Translations under genes and position numbers: made by a program
In this document: positions 50,465-59,121 of the stretch, piece by piece
Position numbering within the stretch: the stretch's first letter is position 1
How the letters are laid out: each line of letters begins with the position of its first letter
Notes under the pieces: generated by a model
Seen by the model: only the letters and a program-made list of their open reading frames with translations
Told to the model about the DNA's origin: nothing
Database searches by the model: none
Assembly (NCBI RefSeq): GCF_019396345.1
Contig: NZ_JAHKRM010000025.1
Span: 146,189 to 210,188, forward strand
From: Nonomuraea guangzhouensis
GTDB taxonomy: Bacteria; Actinomycetota; Actinomycetes; Streptosporangiales; Streptosporangiaceae
Reading direction: 5' to 3'
DNA length: 64,000 bases

Positions 50465-51460
50465 GTGGACAGCAGGACGAAACGGCGTTTATCGCCCACC
50501 GAGCTCGACGACCTCGCCCGGCGCGCGCTCGGCGCGGGCGTGACCGAATCCACCGAACTCACCGACGGCTACGCCAACGCGGTCTGGCGGCTGTCCCTCG
50601 ACGACGGCCGCGAGGTGGTGCTCAAGCTGTCGCCGCCACCCGAGCTGGACCAGCTCAGCTACGAGCGCAACCTGCTGCGGATGGAGGCGGCGGCCTACGA
50701 ACTGGCCGCCACCACCGGCGTGCCGATGGCGACGCTGCTGGGCGCCGGGTTCGACGACCCCGTGCTGGGCGGCGACTACCTGCTGCTCGGCGCGCTCGAC
50801 GGCGTGTCCTGGAACGACGTGAAACCGGACGGCGAAGCCGGCCTCCGCCGCGAGCTGGGCCGCCTCCTGGCCAGGTTCAACGCCGTGACGGGCGAGGTGT
50901 TCGGCTATCCGCACGCGGCCATCACCGGCGGCACCTGGCGCGAGGCGTACCTGGCCATGGTGGGGGCGCTGCTCGCCGACACCGAGCGCTACCCGACGCC
51001 GCTCCCGCTGCCCGCCGCGGAGATCGGCGCGCTGCTGGCCGCCGCCGCGCCCGTCCTGGACGAGGTGACCACGCCGCACCTCGTCCACTTCGACGTCTGG
51101 GCGGGCAACGTCTTCCTGGACCTCACGGGGACGCCCAGGATCCAGGCCATCATCGACCACGAACGGGCGTTCTGGGGCGACCCGCTGGCCGAGTTCGTCA
51201 CGCCGACCATCTTCGGCGAGCTGCGCGAGGACGATCCGCTGCTGGCCGGGTACCGCGAGGTGACCCCGGTGGAGCTCACCCCCGCCGCGCGGACCCGGCT
51301 CGACCTCTACCGCGCCTACCTCTACCTGATCCTGCTGGTGGAGAACGGGCCGCGGCAGTATCCCGAGGCGGAGTACGCCCGGATCCGCGACCTGGCCACC
51401 ACCTCACTCATGGACGTCCTCGACCGCCTCGTAGGACTTGCCCCCGGGACCCGGGGCTAG
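50465..51460 (+). CDS. APH-family (aminoglycoside phosphotransferase-like) small-molecule kinase
   Basis: 331 residues from the GTG at 50465. Kinase-like features: VVLKLSP with the ATP-anchoring Lys, the catalytic loop LVHFDVWAGNVFL (H-x-D-x(4)-N) and the metal-binding IIDHERAFWGDP. In APH-fold proteins these act on sugars, choline, homoserine or antibiotics; aminoglycoside resistance should not be assumed. It lies downstream of sugar genes. The last 57 bases overlap the 3' end of the opposite-strand M64 peptidase gene. Confidence 0.85.
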   Translation: MDSRTKRRLSPTELDDLARRALGAGVTESTELTDGYANAVWRLSLDDGREVVLKLSPPPELDQLSYERNLLRMEAAAYELAATTGVPMATLLGAGFDDPVLGGDYLLLGALDGVSWNDVKPDGEAGLRRELGRLLARFNAVTGEVFGYPHAAITGGTWREAYLAMVGALLADTERYPTPLPLPAAEIGALLAAAAPVLDEVTTPHLVHFDVWAGNVFLDLTGTPRIQAIIDHERAFWGDPLAEFVTPTIFGELREDDPLLAGYREVTPVELTPAARTRLDLYRAYLYLILLVENGPRQYPEAEYARIRDLATTSLMDVLDRLVGLAPGTRG

Positions 51461-53671
51461 CTTCCCGCACTGACCGGCGCTCAGGCCGGTGATCTTGTTC
51501 GGTACGCCCAGGTTGACCGGCGCGGGCGTGTTGCCCGTACAGGCGAGCGCGCCCTTGACCGTGGTGCCCGACAGGATCGGGGCCGCGTTCGAGGTCAGCA
51601 GGGCCGCGCCGCGGATGTCGGCGCCCACGACGGCCAGCGCGCCGGCGCGGTCGACCGTCAGCGCGCCGTCCACCCGCGCGCCGAGCAGCTGCACCGAGGC
51701 GGCCTTCGAGGCGATGAGCGCGCCGTCGACGCGACCGCCGGTGACGACCACCGAGGCCCCGGCCCGCACGGTCACCGGGCCGCTCACCTGCGCGTGGTCC
51801 AGGCAGGTGACGCCGTCGGCGATGGTCAGCGGGCCGCGCTGGACGCCCGTGAGGGTCCTGGTGCAGGCGGGCGGCGGCGCGATCGTGGTGACCGTGAAGC
51901 TGCCCGCCTTGCCGTAGTTGCCCGCGCCGTCGATCGACCGGTACTCGATCGCGTGCCGCCCCCTGGGCAGCTTGCCGTACACGAGGGAGTCGATGACCGT
52001 GCCGTCCTCGCTGAACGTCCACGGCAGCTCGGAGGAGGTCGGCCAGCCGAAGTAGTTGAACCAGCCGTCCCCGTCGACCCTCGACTCCGAGACCACGTAG
52101 CCGCCCTGATCGTCGGTCCCGGTCAGCTTCATCGTGAACGGCCCGTTGTAGACGTAGGTGTCACCGGACCTGACCAGCGGCCGCGACAGCTCGTAGCCGG
52201 TCTTCGGCGAGGTGGCGTCGACCGTCCAGGTCAGCGTCCGGCCGCCGACCGTCGCGGTGAGCGTGTGCGTGCCGTCCGCCGGCTTCAGCGCGCCGAGGTC
52301 CAGGTCGCTGTCGCCGTCGCCGACCCGCTTCCCGTCGAGCGCCCACGCGACCGCGGGCACGCTCGCGGCCGGGTGCGTGGTCTCCACGTACACGACGTCG
52401 GTACGGCCCAGCGGCCGGTCCACCGGGGTGGACGAGACGATGCCGGGAGTGACGCCGTCGGGCGGAGTGGTCAGCGAGGTGTCGACGGTCCAGGAGCGGG
52501 AGGCGCTCATCGCGGCGCGGATCGCCGGGTCCCTGACGAAGTTCGTCGGGTCGGTGACCGTCGCCTTGACCGTGTGCGTGCCCGGGGTGAGGCCGAGCAT
52601 GCGCAGGTCGAGCGCGTCCGGCTCGCCGCCGGGCAGGTCCGCGCCGTCGACGTTCCAGGTGACGGTGAGCGCGTGGCCGTTGGGGCGCATGGGCTCCACC
52701 CAGAGCACCCGGTCCGCGCCGACGGGCGCGGCCGACGGGGTGGCGTCCTGGATCACCGTCGTCTTGGCGGTGATCCGCTGCGCCATCACCTCCCGGCTCA
52801 CCTGGTCGTAGTAGTAGCCGAGCGTCTTCATCATCGAATGCCGGCTGGGCCGCCAGACGCCCGTGGTGGAGTACATGCCGCCCTCGTAGCGGCCGATCGG
52901 GCCGCCGGACTCGCTGGGCTCGCCGAGCCAGCGCCACCACTTCTTCTTCTGGTCCAGCATCTGCTGCTCGGTCAGCAGCGTGTGGTGGGCGGAGGCGGGC
53001 TCGGGTCCCGTGTAGGCGCCGCCCGGGACGCCGCGCTGGTAGTAGTCGTACTCGTCCTGCAGGCCGCCCAGGGAGTGGCCCAGCTCGTGCGGGCTGATCA
53101 GGGCGGACATGGAGTTGCTGCCGGACGCGGTCGCGTAGGAACCGCCCGCGCCGCCGTACGTCCCGCTGTTGGCCAGCGCGAGGATCTGCCGGTTGGCCGA
53201 GGTGGTGCCGGTGACCAGGTTCGCGTAGCGGGTGGCGGCGGTGTTGTCCATGGTGATCAGCCGCTGGACGCTGCTCGCGTTGCACTGGCCCCAGAAGCCC
53301 ATGCTGAGCGGGGTGGTCTTCCTCGGCGAGGTGAGGGCGGGGTCGCAGCTGATGCCCGACTCGCCGGAGACGATGTCCACCCGGTAGACGTTGATGTAGG
53401 CGCGATAGGACTTGTACGGCTCGATGGACCACATCACGTTGAGGTGCCGGTCGACGTCGGCCTGGAACTTGGCCTGCTCGGACTCGGTGTAGCCGTCGCC
53501 CATGATGACCAGGTTGAACCGTTTGGCGGGCGCGCCGGTGACCTGGACCGGCACGACGGTGGCGGCGCCGGGCGCGGCGGCCACGGCGGCCGCGTCGGCT
53601 GCGTTGGCTGGGTGGACTGGGGGGACGTATAAGACGGCGGCGGCAAGGACCAGGGCCGCGGATCTACGCAT
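51404..53671 (-). CDS. Secreted M64 (IgA-peptidase-like) metalloendopeptidase
   Basis: 755 residues. Signal peptide RRSAALVLAAAVLYVPPVHPANA. The M64 domain begins with FNLVIMGDGYTESEQAKFQADVDR and carries the zinc motif HELGHSLGGLQDEYDYY (near 194). Two Ig-like repeats with the pattern LGLTPGTHTVKATVTDP / LGALKPADGTHTLTATV follow, then another Ig-like module (EYRSIDGAGNYG). The C-terminal 130 residues repeat SGPVTVRAGASVVVTGG-type rungs, a beta-helical stalk. ATG 53671 follows GCGGGGC; 53680 is an alternative. The substrate is an extracellular protein, not necessarily IgA. The coding end overlaps the APH-like gene by 57 bases. Confidence 0.87.
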   Translation of the reverse strand: MRRSAALVLAAAVLYVPPVHPANAADAAAVAAAPGAATVVPVQVTGAPAKRFNLVIMGDGYTESEQAKFQADVDRHLNVMWSIEPYKSYRAYINVYRVDIVSGESGISCDPALTSPRKTTPLSMGFWGQCNASSVQRLITMDNTAATRYANLVTGTTSANRQILALANSGTYGGAGGSYATASGSNSMSALISPHELGHSLGGLQDEYDYYQRGVPGGAYTGPEPASAHHTLLTEQQMLDQKKKWWRWLGEPSESGGPIGRYEGGMYSTTGVWRPSRHSMMKTLGYYYDQVSREVMAQRITAKTTVIQDATPSAAPVGADRVLWVEPMRPNGHALTVTWNVDGADLPGGEPDALDLRMLGLTPGTHTVKATVTDPTNFVRDPAIRAAMSASRSWTVDTSLTTPPDGVTPGIVSSTPVDRPLGRTDVVYVETTHPAASVPAVAWALDGKRVGDGDSDLDLGALKPADGTHTLTATVGGRTLTWTVDATSPKTGYELSRPLVRSGDTYVYNGPFTMKLTGTDDQGGYVVSESRVDGDGWFNYFGWPTSSELPWTFSEDGTVIDSLVYGKLPRGRHAIEYRSIDGAGNYGKAGSFTVTTIAPPPACTRTLTGVQRGPLTIADGVTCLDHAQVSGPVTVRAGASVVVTGGRVDGALIASKAASVQLLGARVDGALTVDRAGALAVVGADIRGAALLTSNAAPILSGTTVKGALACTGNTPAPVNLGVPNKITGLSAGQCGKLAPGPGGKSYEAVEDVHE

Positions 53672-53896
53672 GCCCCGCATTATCGGCCCGTTGTTGGGCC
53701 GGCGTCTTATACGAATCGCCGATAACTTCGGGATGATCGTTTCCGGACGACGATCCGCTTTCGGACCGGACGGCGTGTGCGACCGCCGTACGGGCTGGGC
53801 GCCCTTGGGGAACGCGGCCAGGGTCAGGCCGTCATAGCCCGCCGCCCTGACCCGGCACTCACGACACCCCGTCCGGACCGCACACACCACGGCCCG

Positions 53897-54052
53897 CCGC
53901 CTCGCTGGGCGTCCCCAGCCTCCTCCGCCTCGCTGGACCCTCTAGCCTCCTCCGCCTCGCTGGACCCGCCAGCCTCTTTCGCCCCACTGGACCCGTCTTC
54001 CGCCTCACTGGGCCCCCCAGCCTCCTCCGCCCCACTGGACCCCCCAGCCTCC
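53897..54052. repeat. 27-bp degenerate tandem repeat, about six copies, in a gene-free gap
   Basis: Units such as CCGCCTCGCTGGACCC followed by a CCAGCCTCCT tail begin near 53897, 53925, 53952, 53979 (short), 54000 and 54027. They occupy the middle of the 430-base gap between the M64 and RskA-like genes. The flanks also match each other (CCGCCGTAC-GGCTGGGCG and GTCAGGCCGT occur at both 53783-53832 and 54053-54110), and the latter element is the 3' end of the RskA-like gene. Confidence 0.8.
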
Positions 54053-54101
54053 CGCCGTACCGGCTGGGCGTCACCAAGAGCCTCAGCCCGTGCGGTGCGG
54101 G

Positions 54102-55136
54102 TCAGGCCGTGGGGAGTTCGGCGAACAGGACCGGTTGGGTCGTGGGCTGTTCGGAGCCGCCCGCCGGTTCGACCGTGAGGCCGATGTGCTCGTCCCCCCT
54201 GGCCGCGGTGGCCAGCATGGGTGTGGTGACGCCGTCCGGGCGCTGGTTCAGGAGCCCCGCCGGGCGGATGCCGTCGCGGCCCATCAGCCACAGCTCGTAC
54301 ACCCTGGACCGCGGCAGTTCGGGCAGGCCCGACGACGTGAACACCATCCGCCCCCGGGCGCGCGAGACCACGACCGTGCCGCTGCCGCCCGCGGTGATCG
54401 GCTGCCGTACGGTCGCGACGTCGGGCGCGGCCAGGACCGCGGCGACCTCGCCGTCCCTGGCCTGGAGATCGCCCAGGTCACGGCGAGCGTCGAACACCAC
54501 GACGCCGAGCGCGATGGCCGCCGCCGTGGACACCGCGGCCACCCCCGCCACCGCCCGCCCCCGCCAGCGCCGCAGCGGCACGACGACGCCTTCGGACCCG
54601 GCCCGCTCCTGAGACCGCCCGCCACCGCTCCCAGGCACCGCCTCGCGGCCCGTCGCGTCACCCGGCGGGCGGGTCGTGTCGCGGTCGGTCGCGTCGTTCG
54701 GCCACCGTCTCACGTCGCCGATCATCGCGTCATCGCGCGGCGATCCCGCCTTCCAGACCGTCACGTCACCCGGCGGGAGGCTCGCGTCGCGGAGCTGCGC
54801 ATCCCGGGCAGGGTGGGTCACCTCCCACACCGCCTGGGTCTCTCCCGGGCGGCGGGGGTGCCAGACGGTGGGGGCGTCGTCGGCGGGTAGCGGCCGTACG
54901 CGGGGGGCGGGCTCCTGCCGTACCCGGGCGACGGCAGCGAGGACGCGGGCGCGCAGGGCGGCGGGCGGTGGTTCGGCGATCGCGAGTGCGAGCAGGGCGG
55001 CCGTCTCGCGCAGGCGCCGCACCTCCGCCCGGCACGCGGAGCACTCCTTCATGTGCTTTTCGAACAGCACCCCGTCGCTGTCCGGCAGCGCGTGCACGGC
55101 ATAGGCGCCGGAGAAGGTGTGGAGCTCCTCGCTCAT
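54102..55136 (-). CDS. RskA-like anti-sigma factor without an adjacent sigma gene
   Basis: 344 residues from the ATG at 55136 (GGAGTG upstream). The N-terminal anti-sigma domain has the zinc motif H-x3-C-x2-C (FEKHMKECSACRAEV). A long acidic/proline-rich linker with repeats (PPGDVTVWK, RPPGDATGRE) spans about 75-185, well beyond the usual length. A TM helix (AVAGVAAVSTAAAIALGVVVF) precedes the extracytoplasmic RskA domain (MVFTSSGLPELPRSRVYELWLMG). SigK-type sigma genes normally sit immediately upstream; here that place holds a divergent FAD hydroxylase gene. Confidence 0.87.
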   Translation of the reverse strand: MSEELHTFSGAYAVHALPDSDGVLFEKHMKECSACRAEVRRLRETAALLALAIAEPPPAALRARVLAAVARVRQEPAPRVRPLPADDAPTVWHPRRPGETQAVWEVTHPARDAQLRDASLPPGDVTVWKAGSPRDDAMIGDVRRWPNDATDRDTTRPPGDATGREAVPGSGGGRSQERAGSEGVVVPLRRWRGRAVAGVAAVSTAAAIALGVVVFDARRDLGDLQARDGEVAAVLAAPDVATVRQPITAGGSGTVVVSRARGRMVFTSSGLPELPRSRVYELWLMGRDGIRPAGLLNQRPDGVTTPMLATAARGDEHIGLTVEPAGGSEQPTTQPVLFAELPTA

Positions 55137-55254
55137 GTCGCACTCCACGTCGCTCGGGGGTTCACGCACTTACTTCGGCGTCTCGGGCGTTTCGGATGGC
55201 GGATGCTCTATGCATTTCTCCACAGAGAGCTACAATCTCATCGGGTGATGAAAT

Positions 55255-56451
55255 ATGTCCTGTGTAATAGCGGGCGGCGGACCGGCGGGCGCGATGCTCG
55301 CCCTCCTGCTGGCCAGAGCGGGCGTCGAGGTGACCCTGCTGGAGAAGCACGCCGACTTCCTCCGTGATTTCCGTGGCGACACGATCCATCCATCGACCCT
55401 CCAGGTGCTGGACGAGCTGGGCCTGGCGGAAGAGTTCCTGAAGCTCCCCCACCGCAAGGCGTACGGGGCGGCCCTGATAACCGACGACGGGCCGATCCAG
55501 CTGGCGAACCTGCGTGGACTGCCGGGCAAGTACGACTACATCGCGTTCGTCCCGCAGTGGGATTTCCTGAAGCTCATCACGTCGGCGGCCCAGAAGTATC
55601 CGACGTTCCGGCTGCTCATGGAGTCCGAGGCGACCGGCCTGATCCGCGAGGGCGACGCGGCGCGTGGGCTGCGATATCGCGATAAGTCGGGCGAGCATGA
55701 GATCAGGGCGGAGCTGACCGTGGCCGCGGACGGCCGCGGTTCGACGTTGCGCGCGGCGGCCGGGCTGGTGCCGCAGGAGTTCGGCGCGCCGATGGACGTC
55801 CTGTGGTTCCGGCTGCCGCGGGTCGAGAGCGACCCCGACCAGACGTTCCTGCGGATCTCGACCGGCCACATGATGGTCGGCATCAACAGGGAGACCTACT
55901 GGCAGCTCGCCTACATCATTCCCAAGGGCGGCTTCGACCGGCTGGCCGAGCGGGGCATCGACGCGTTCCGTGAGCCGGCGGCGCGGCTGCTGCCGTGGCT
56001 CGGGGACCGCATCGGGCAGATCACGAGCTATGACGACGTCAGCATGCTCACCGTGGCGATCAACCGGCTCCGCCGCTGGTATCGGCCCGGGTTCCTGGCC
56101 ATCGGCGACGCGGCGCACGCGATGTCACCGATGTTCGGCGTCGGCATCAACCTGGCGGTGCAGGACGCGGTCGCCACGGCCAACCTGCTGGCGGCGCCGC
56201 TGGGGGCGGGCGGGCCCATCCCGGAGGCACTGCTGCACCGGCTGCAGCGCCGCCGCCAGCTGCCCACCAGGGTCACACAGGCCGTGCAGCGGGTGGCGCA
56301 GGACCGGCTGATCAGCCCGACGATCAACGGCCAGCTGAGCCCGCCTCGCATCCCGCGCGACCTGCCGCGCAACCCGCTGGTCACCGGGGTGGTCCGTCGC
56401 TTCCTCGGCCTGGGAGTGCGCCCGGAGCACGTGATGACGCCCGAACGCTGA
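55255..56451 (+). CDS. FAD-dependent monooxygenase (PHBH / aromatic hydroxylase family)
   Basis: 398 residues. The sequence begins SCVIAGGGPAGAMLALLLARAG (GxGxxG) and VTLLEKHADFLRDFRGD. Later come the DG motif TVAADGRGSTLR and the FAD ribityl motif FLAIGDAAHAMSPMFGVGINLAVQDA. Such enzymes hydroxylate aromatic or polyketide substrates using NADPH and oxygen. The upstream TCATCgggtGATGA dyad (about 55237-55250) overlaps the leader and may be an operator. No pathway partner is adjacent, so the substrate is open. Confidence 0.87.
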   Translation: MSCVIAGGGPAGAMLALLLARAGVEVTLLEKHADFLRDFRGDTIHPSTLQVLDELGLAEEFLKLPHRKAYGAALITDDGPIQLANLRGLPGKYDYIAFVPQWDFLKLITSAAQKYPTFRLLMESEATGLIREGDAARGLRYRDKSGEHEIRAELTVAADGRGSTLRAAAGLVPQEFGAPMDVLWFRLPRVESDPDQTFLRISTGHMMVGINRETYWQLAYIIPKGGFDRLAERGIDAFREPAARLLPWLGDRIGQITSYDDVSMLTVAINRLRRWYRPGFLAIGDAAHAMSPMFGVGINLAVQDAVATANLLAAPLGAGGPIPEALLHRLQRRRQLPTRVTQAVQRVAQDRLISPTINGQLSPPRIPRDLPRNPLVTGVVRRFLGLGVRPEHVMTPER

Positions 56452-56541
56452 CCCGGTCCGGTCCGTCCGGGTACGCGGTTGTTCTCACAACGTGGACATC
56501 GGGGTCGGCGACCGCGGGCCGGTAGCATACCCTCGTATGTC

Positions 56542-57888
56542 GTGAGCGCACTGAGCAATCCCGAGGAACTCGATTCCTGGCGAGCCCTGCCGGCGGCCCA
56601 GCAGCCTGACTGGCCCGACCGCAGCGAGCTCGAGAAGGTCGTCGCCGAGCTCGGCGGCCTGCCCCCACTCGTCTTCGCCGGCGAGTGCGACCAGCTCAAG
56701 GAGCAGCTGGCCGCCGTCGCGCGAGGTGAGGCGTTCGTGCTGCAGGGCGGTGACTGCGCCGAGACGTTCGCCGGAGCGACCGCCGACAACGTGCGCAACA
56801 AGCTCAAAACGCTGTTGCAGATGGCGATCGTGCTGACGTACGCCGCCAAGGTGCCGGTGGTGAAGATCGGCCGGGTGGCCGGGCAGTTCGCCAAGCCGCG
56901 GTCCAAGAACACCGAGACGCGTGACGGCCTGGAGCTGCCCGCCTACCGGGGCGACATGGTCAACGGGTTCGCCTTCACCGCCGAGTCCCGCAACCCCGAC
57001 CCGTGGCGGCTACTGAAGGCCTACCACTCCTCGGCCGTGACGCTCAACCTGGCCCGCGCGTTCACCAAGGGCGGCTACGCCGACCTGCGCCAGGTGCACG
57101 CCTGGAACCAGGACTTCGTGGGCGAGTCCCCGGCCGGTCGCCGCTACGAGCAGCTGGCCAGGGAGATCGACCAGGCGCTGGCGTTCATGCGCGCCTGCGG
57201 GGCCGACCCGGAGGAGTTCCACACGGTCGAGTTCTACTCCTCGCACGAGGCGCTGATCCTCGACTACGACCGGGCGCTCACGCGTATCGACTCGCGGACC
57301 GGCAAGCCGTACGACGTGTCGGCGCACATGGTCTGGATCGGCGAGCGCACCCGTCAGCTCGACGGCGCGCACGTCGACTTCTTCTCCCGCATCCGCAACC
57401 CCATCGGCGTCAAGCTCGGCCCGACCACCACGCCCGCCGAGGCGCTGGCGCTGGTCGAGAAGCTCAACCCCGAGAACGAGCCGGGACGGCTCACGTTCAT
57501 CACCCGCATGGGCGCCTCCAAGATCCGCGAGCACCTGCCCGCGCTGGTCAAGGAGGTCACCGCGGCGGGGGCGCAGGTCGCCTGGATCTGCGACCCGATG
57601 CACGGCAACACGTGGGAGGCGCCGAGCGGCCACAAGACGCGCCGCCTCGACGACGTGCTCGACGAGGTGACGGGCTTCTTCGAGGTGCACCGCTCGCTCG
57701 GTACGCATCCCGGGGGCATCCACATCGAGTTCACCGGCGACGACGTCACCGAGTGCGTGGGCGGCGGCCACGAGATCGTCGAAGACGACCTCTCGCGCCG
57801 CTACGAGACGGCCTGCGACCCGCGGCTCAACCGCGGCCAGTCGCTCGACCTCGCGTTCCGGGTGGCCGAGCTCTACCGCTCCAGCTGA
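56542..57888 (+). CDS. Class II 3-deoxy-7-phosphoheptulonate (DAHP) synthase
   Basis: 448 residues. Plant/actinobacterial class II features: LQGGDCAETFAG, KIGRVAGQFAKPRS, HAWNQDF, VEFYSSHEALILDYE-like segment, HMVWIGERTRQLDGAHVDF, KLGPTT, TRMG and WICDPMHGNT. These bind PEP, erythrose-4-phosphate and the metal. It catalyses the first step of the shikimate pathway. The GTG at 56542 has no ribosome site; it overlaps a two-codon frame (ATG TCG TGA at 56537), and TAGCAT at 56523 would place the transcript start within a few bases, so the mRNA is probably leaderless. A terminator follows. Confidence 0.94.
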   Translation: MSALSNPEELDSWRALPAAQQPDWPDRSELEKVVAELGGLPPLVFAGECDQLKEQLAAVARGEAFVLQGGDCAETFAGATADNVRNKLKTLLQMAIVLTYAAKVPVVKIGRVAGQFAKPRSKNTETRDGLELPAYRGDMVNGFAFTAESRNPDPWRLLKAYHSSAVTLNLARAFTKGGYADLRQVHAWNQDFVGESPAGRRYEQLAREIDQALAFMRACGADPEEFHTVEFYSSHEALILDYDRALTRIDSRTGKPYDVSAHMVWIGERTRQLDGAHVDFFSRIRNPIGVKLGPTTTPAEALALVEKLNPENEPGRLTFITRMGASKIREHLPALVKEVTAAGAQVAWICDPMHGNTWEAPSGHKTRRLDDVLDEVTGFFEVHRSLGTHPGGIHIEFTGDDVTECVGGGHEIVEDDLSRRYETACDPRLNRGQSLDLAFRVAELYRSS

Positions 57889-57896
57889 GTACGGCC

Positions 57897-57936
57897 GGCA
57901 GCCCCGGTTGACCCGGGGCTGCCAGAGCATTCTTCT
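57897..57936 (+). terminator. Terminator after the DAHP synthase gene
   Basis: A perfect 11-bp stem, GGCAGCCCCGG (57897-57907) and CCGGGGCTGCC (57913-57923), with loop TTGAC, is followed by AGAGCATTCTT. Confidence 0.75.
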
Positions 57937-58169
57937 GTCACACCCCGCCGCCAGCCGCGAGGGCCAGGAACGGACCCGCCGCGCGCTCGCCCAAGCCACC
58001 GCCGCCCGGCAGGCAGCCGCCGAGGCATAAGGACAATCGCGAGCCACTCGCCGGCGTTCCTTGTCACGCCGTCTTCCATCCATCTGCTTCCCCCCTCCTC
58101 GGTCCCGCCGTCGGCAGGAGCCTGACCGGTCACCTATTGCTGGCCGCCCGTTCCTCATCTACAGTTCTC
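57937..58169. other. Gene-free spacer between DAHP synthase and the liv-type operon
   Basis: Nothing firm is seen here. A plus-strand frame from 57938 to a TAA near 58030 reads SHPAASREGQERTRRALAQA and continues with Ala/Arg helix-like codons with strong GC3 bias. It has no start and could be the relic of a gene's 3' end. The rest is promoter space for the next operon. Confidence 0.3.
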
Positions 58170-58180
58170 GAACTGAGTTC
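58170..58180. promoter_or_regulatory. Putative operator of the liv / acyl-CoA operon
   Basis: GAACTgAGTTC is a perfect 5+1+5 palindrome, with another AGTTC half-site just upstream (AGTTCtcGAACTgAGTTC). It lies 62 bases ahead of the first permease gene. Its half-site resembles the A-C-T-G / C-A-G-T dyad before the crotonase gene at 62845, so one regulator may bind both. Confidence 0.5.
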
Positions 58181-58241
58181 AATTTTGGTGCGGGGGGACG
58201 TCTGCCGAGTGAGTCACCCCGCCGAGAAGGTGGCGGTCGGA

Positions 58242-59111
58242 GTGGATCAGTTCCTGCTTGTCCTGGTGAGCGGTATCGCCAGTGGCGCGATCTACGGCTT
58301 GATGGGCCTCGGTCTGGTGATCATCTACCGGGCGACGGACGTGGTGAACTTCGCCCTCGCCGCCCTGGCCACGCTGGGGCTGTACGTGGCGATCACGTTC
58401 CGTGACGGTGGTGTCGCGATGCTGCTGGGGGTGGTCGCCGCGATAGCGGTGACCGCGGTGGTCGGGGTGATCGTGCGAGAGGTGGTGATCCGGCCGCTCG
58501 GTCAGGGGCAGTTGTTCTCCGCGCTCGTGGTGACGATGGGTGTCTCGCTCATCGTCGAGAGCGTGGTGGACTCGATCTGGGGCACCCAGCCGAAGACCTT
58601 TCCCAGCCTGGTGGAGGGCACCGTCCGATGGGGTGACGCGGCACTGCCGACGCAGAGCCTGGTGACCATCGGCATCGCGGCGGCGGCGATGGCGGCCGTC
58701 GCCTTCCTGTTCGGGCGCACCACACTTGGGTCGGCGATGCGGGCCGTCGCCGAGTCCGCGGACACCGCCCAGCTCATCGGCATCAGCGCGCAACGCGTGG
58801 CGCGGATCGCGTGGGCGCTCGGCCTCGCTCTGGCCGCTCTGGCCGCCTGCCTCTACGCGCCCAGATCGGGGCTGGTGCCGACCGTGCTGGCCGCGCCGCT
58901 CTTCCGCGCGTTCGCCGGGATCTTCCTCGGTGGTCTCACGAGCATGTACGGAGCCGTCATCGGAGGGCTGACCGTCGGAGTGCTGGAGAACATCGCGGCC
59001 AGCTATGTCTCGGCCAGCTTCCGCGACACCTTCGTGTTCTCTTTCACCATCCTCGTGTTGCTGATCCGCCCGCAGGGCCTGTTCGGCACGCGCACCTTCC
59101 AGCGGGTCTGA
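58242..59111 (+). CDS. Branched-chain-type ABC transporter permease (LivH family)
   Basis: 289 residues from the GTG at 58242 (AAGGTGG upstream; GTGs at 58230 and 58209 are alternatives). The start VDQFLLVLVSGIASGAIYGLMGLGLVIIYRAT is the LivH hallmark. Eight hydrophobic segments and the cytosolic loop ADTAQLIGISAQRVAR match. First gene of the operon. The HAAT family moves branched-chain amino acids, urea, amides or aromatic/acyl acids; the beta-oxidation genes downstream favour an organic acid. Confidence 0.9.
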   Translation: MDQFLLVLVSGIASGAIYGLMGLGLVIIYRATDVVNFALAALATLGLYVAITFRDGGVAMLLGVVAAIAVTAVVGVIVREVVIRPLGQGQLFSALVVTMGVSLIVESVVDSIWGTQPKTFPSLVEGTVRWGDAALPTQSLVTIGIAAAAMAAVAFLFGRTTLGSAMRAVAESADTAQLIGISAQRVARIAWALGLALAALAACLYAPRSGLVPTVLAAPLFRAFAGIFLGGLTSMYGAVIGGLTVGVLENIAASYVSASFRDTFVFSFTILVLLIRPQGLFGTRTFQRV

Positions 59112-59121
59112 GGAGTAGCAC

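Noticed and set aside
50465..51460. Aminoglycoside resistance gene
   Set aside because: The APH fold is shared by many housekeeping small-molecule kinases, and the sugar-gene context argues against calling resistance.
51404..53671. Virulence-type IgA protease
   Set aside because: M64 is named after one clostridial enzyme; soil actinomycetes carry M64 proteins with unknown secreted protein substrates.
53626..53713. Inverted repeat CGTATAAGAC (53626-53635) / GTCTTATACG (53704-53713) around the M64 gene start
   Set aside because: The arms are 68 bases apart and one lies in the signal-peptide coding region. A chance match cannot be excluded and no regulator is near.
57938..58030. Short Ala/Arg-rich frame after the DAHP synthase terminator
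   Set aside because: No start or ribosome site. It could be a gene relic but is too short to support.
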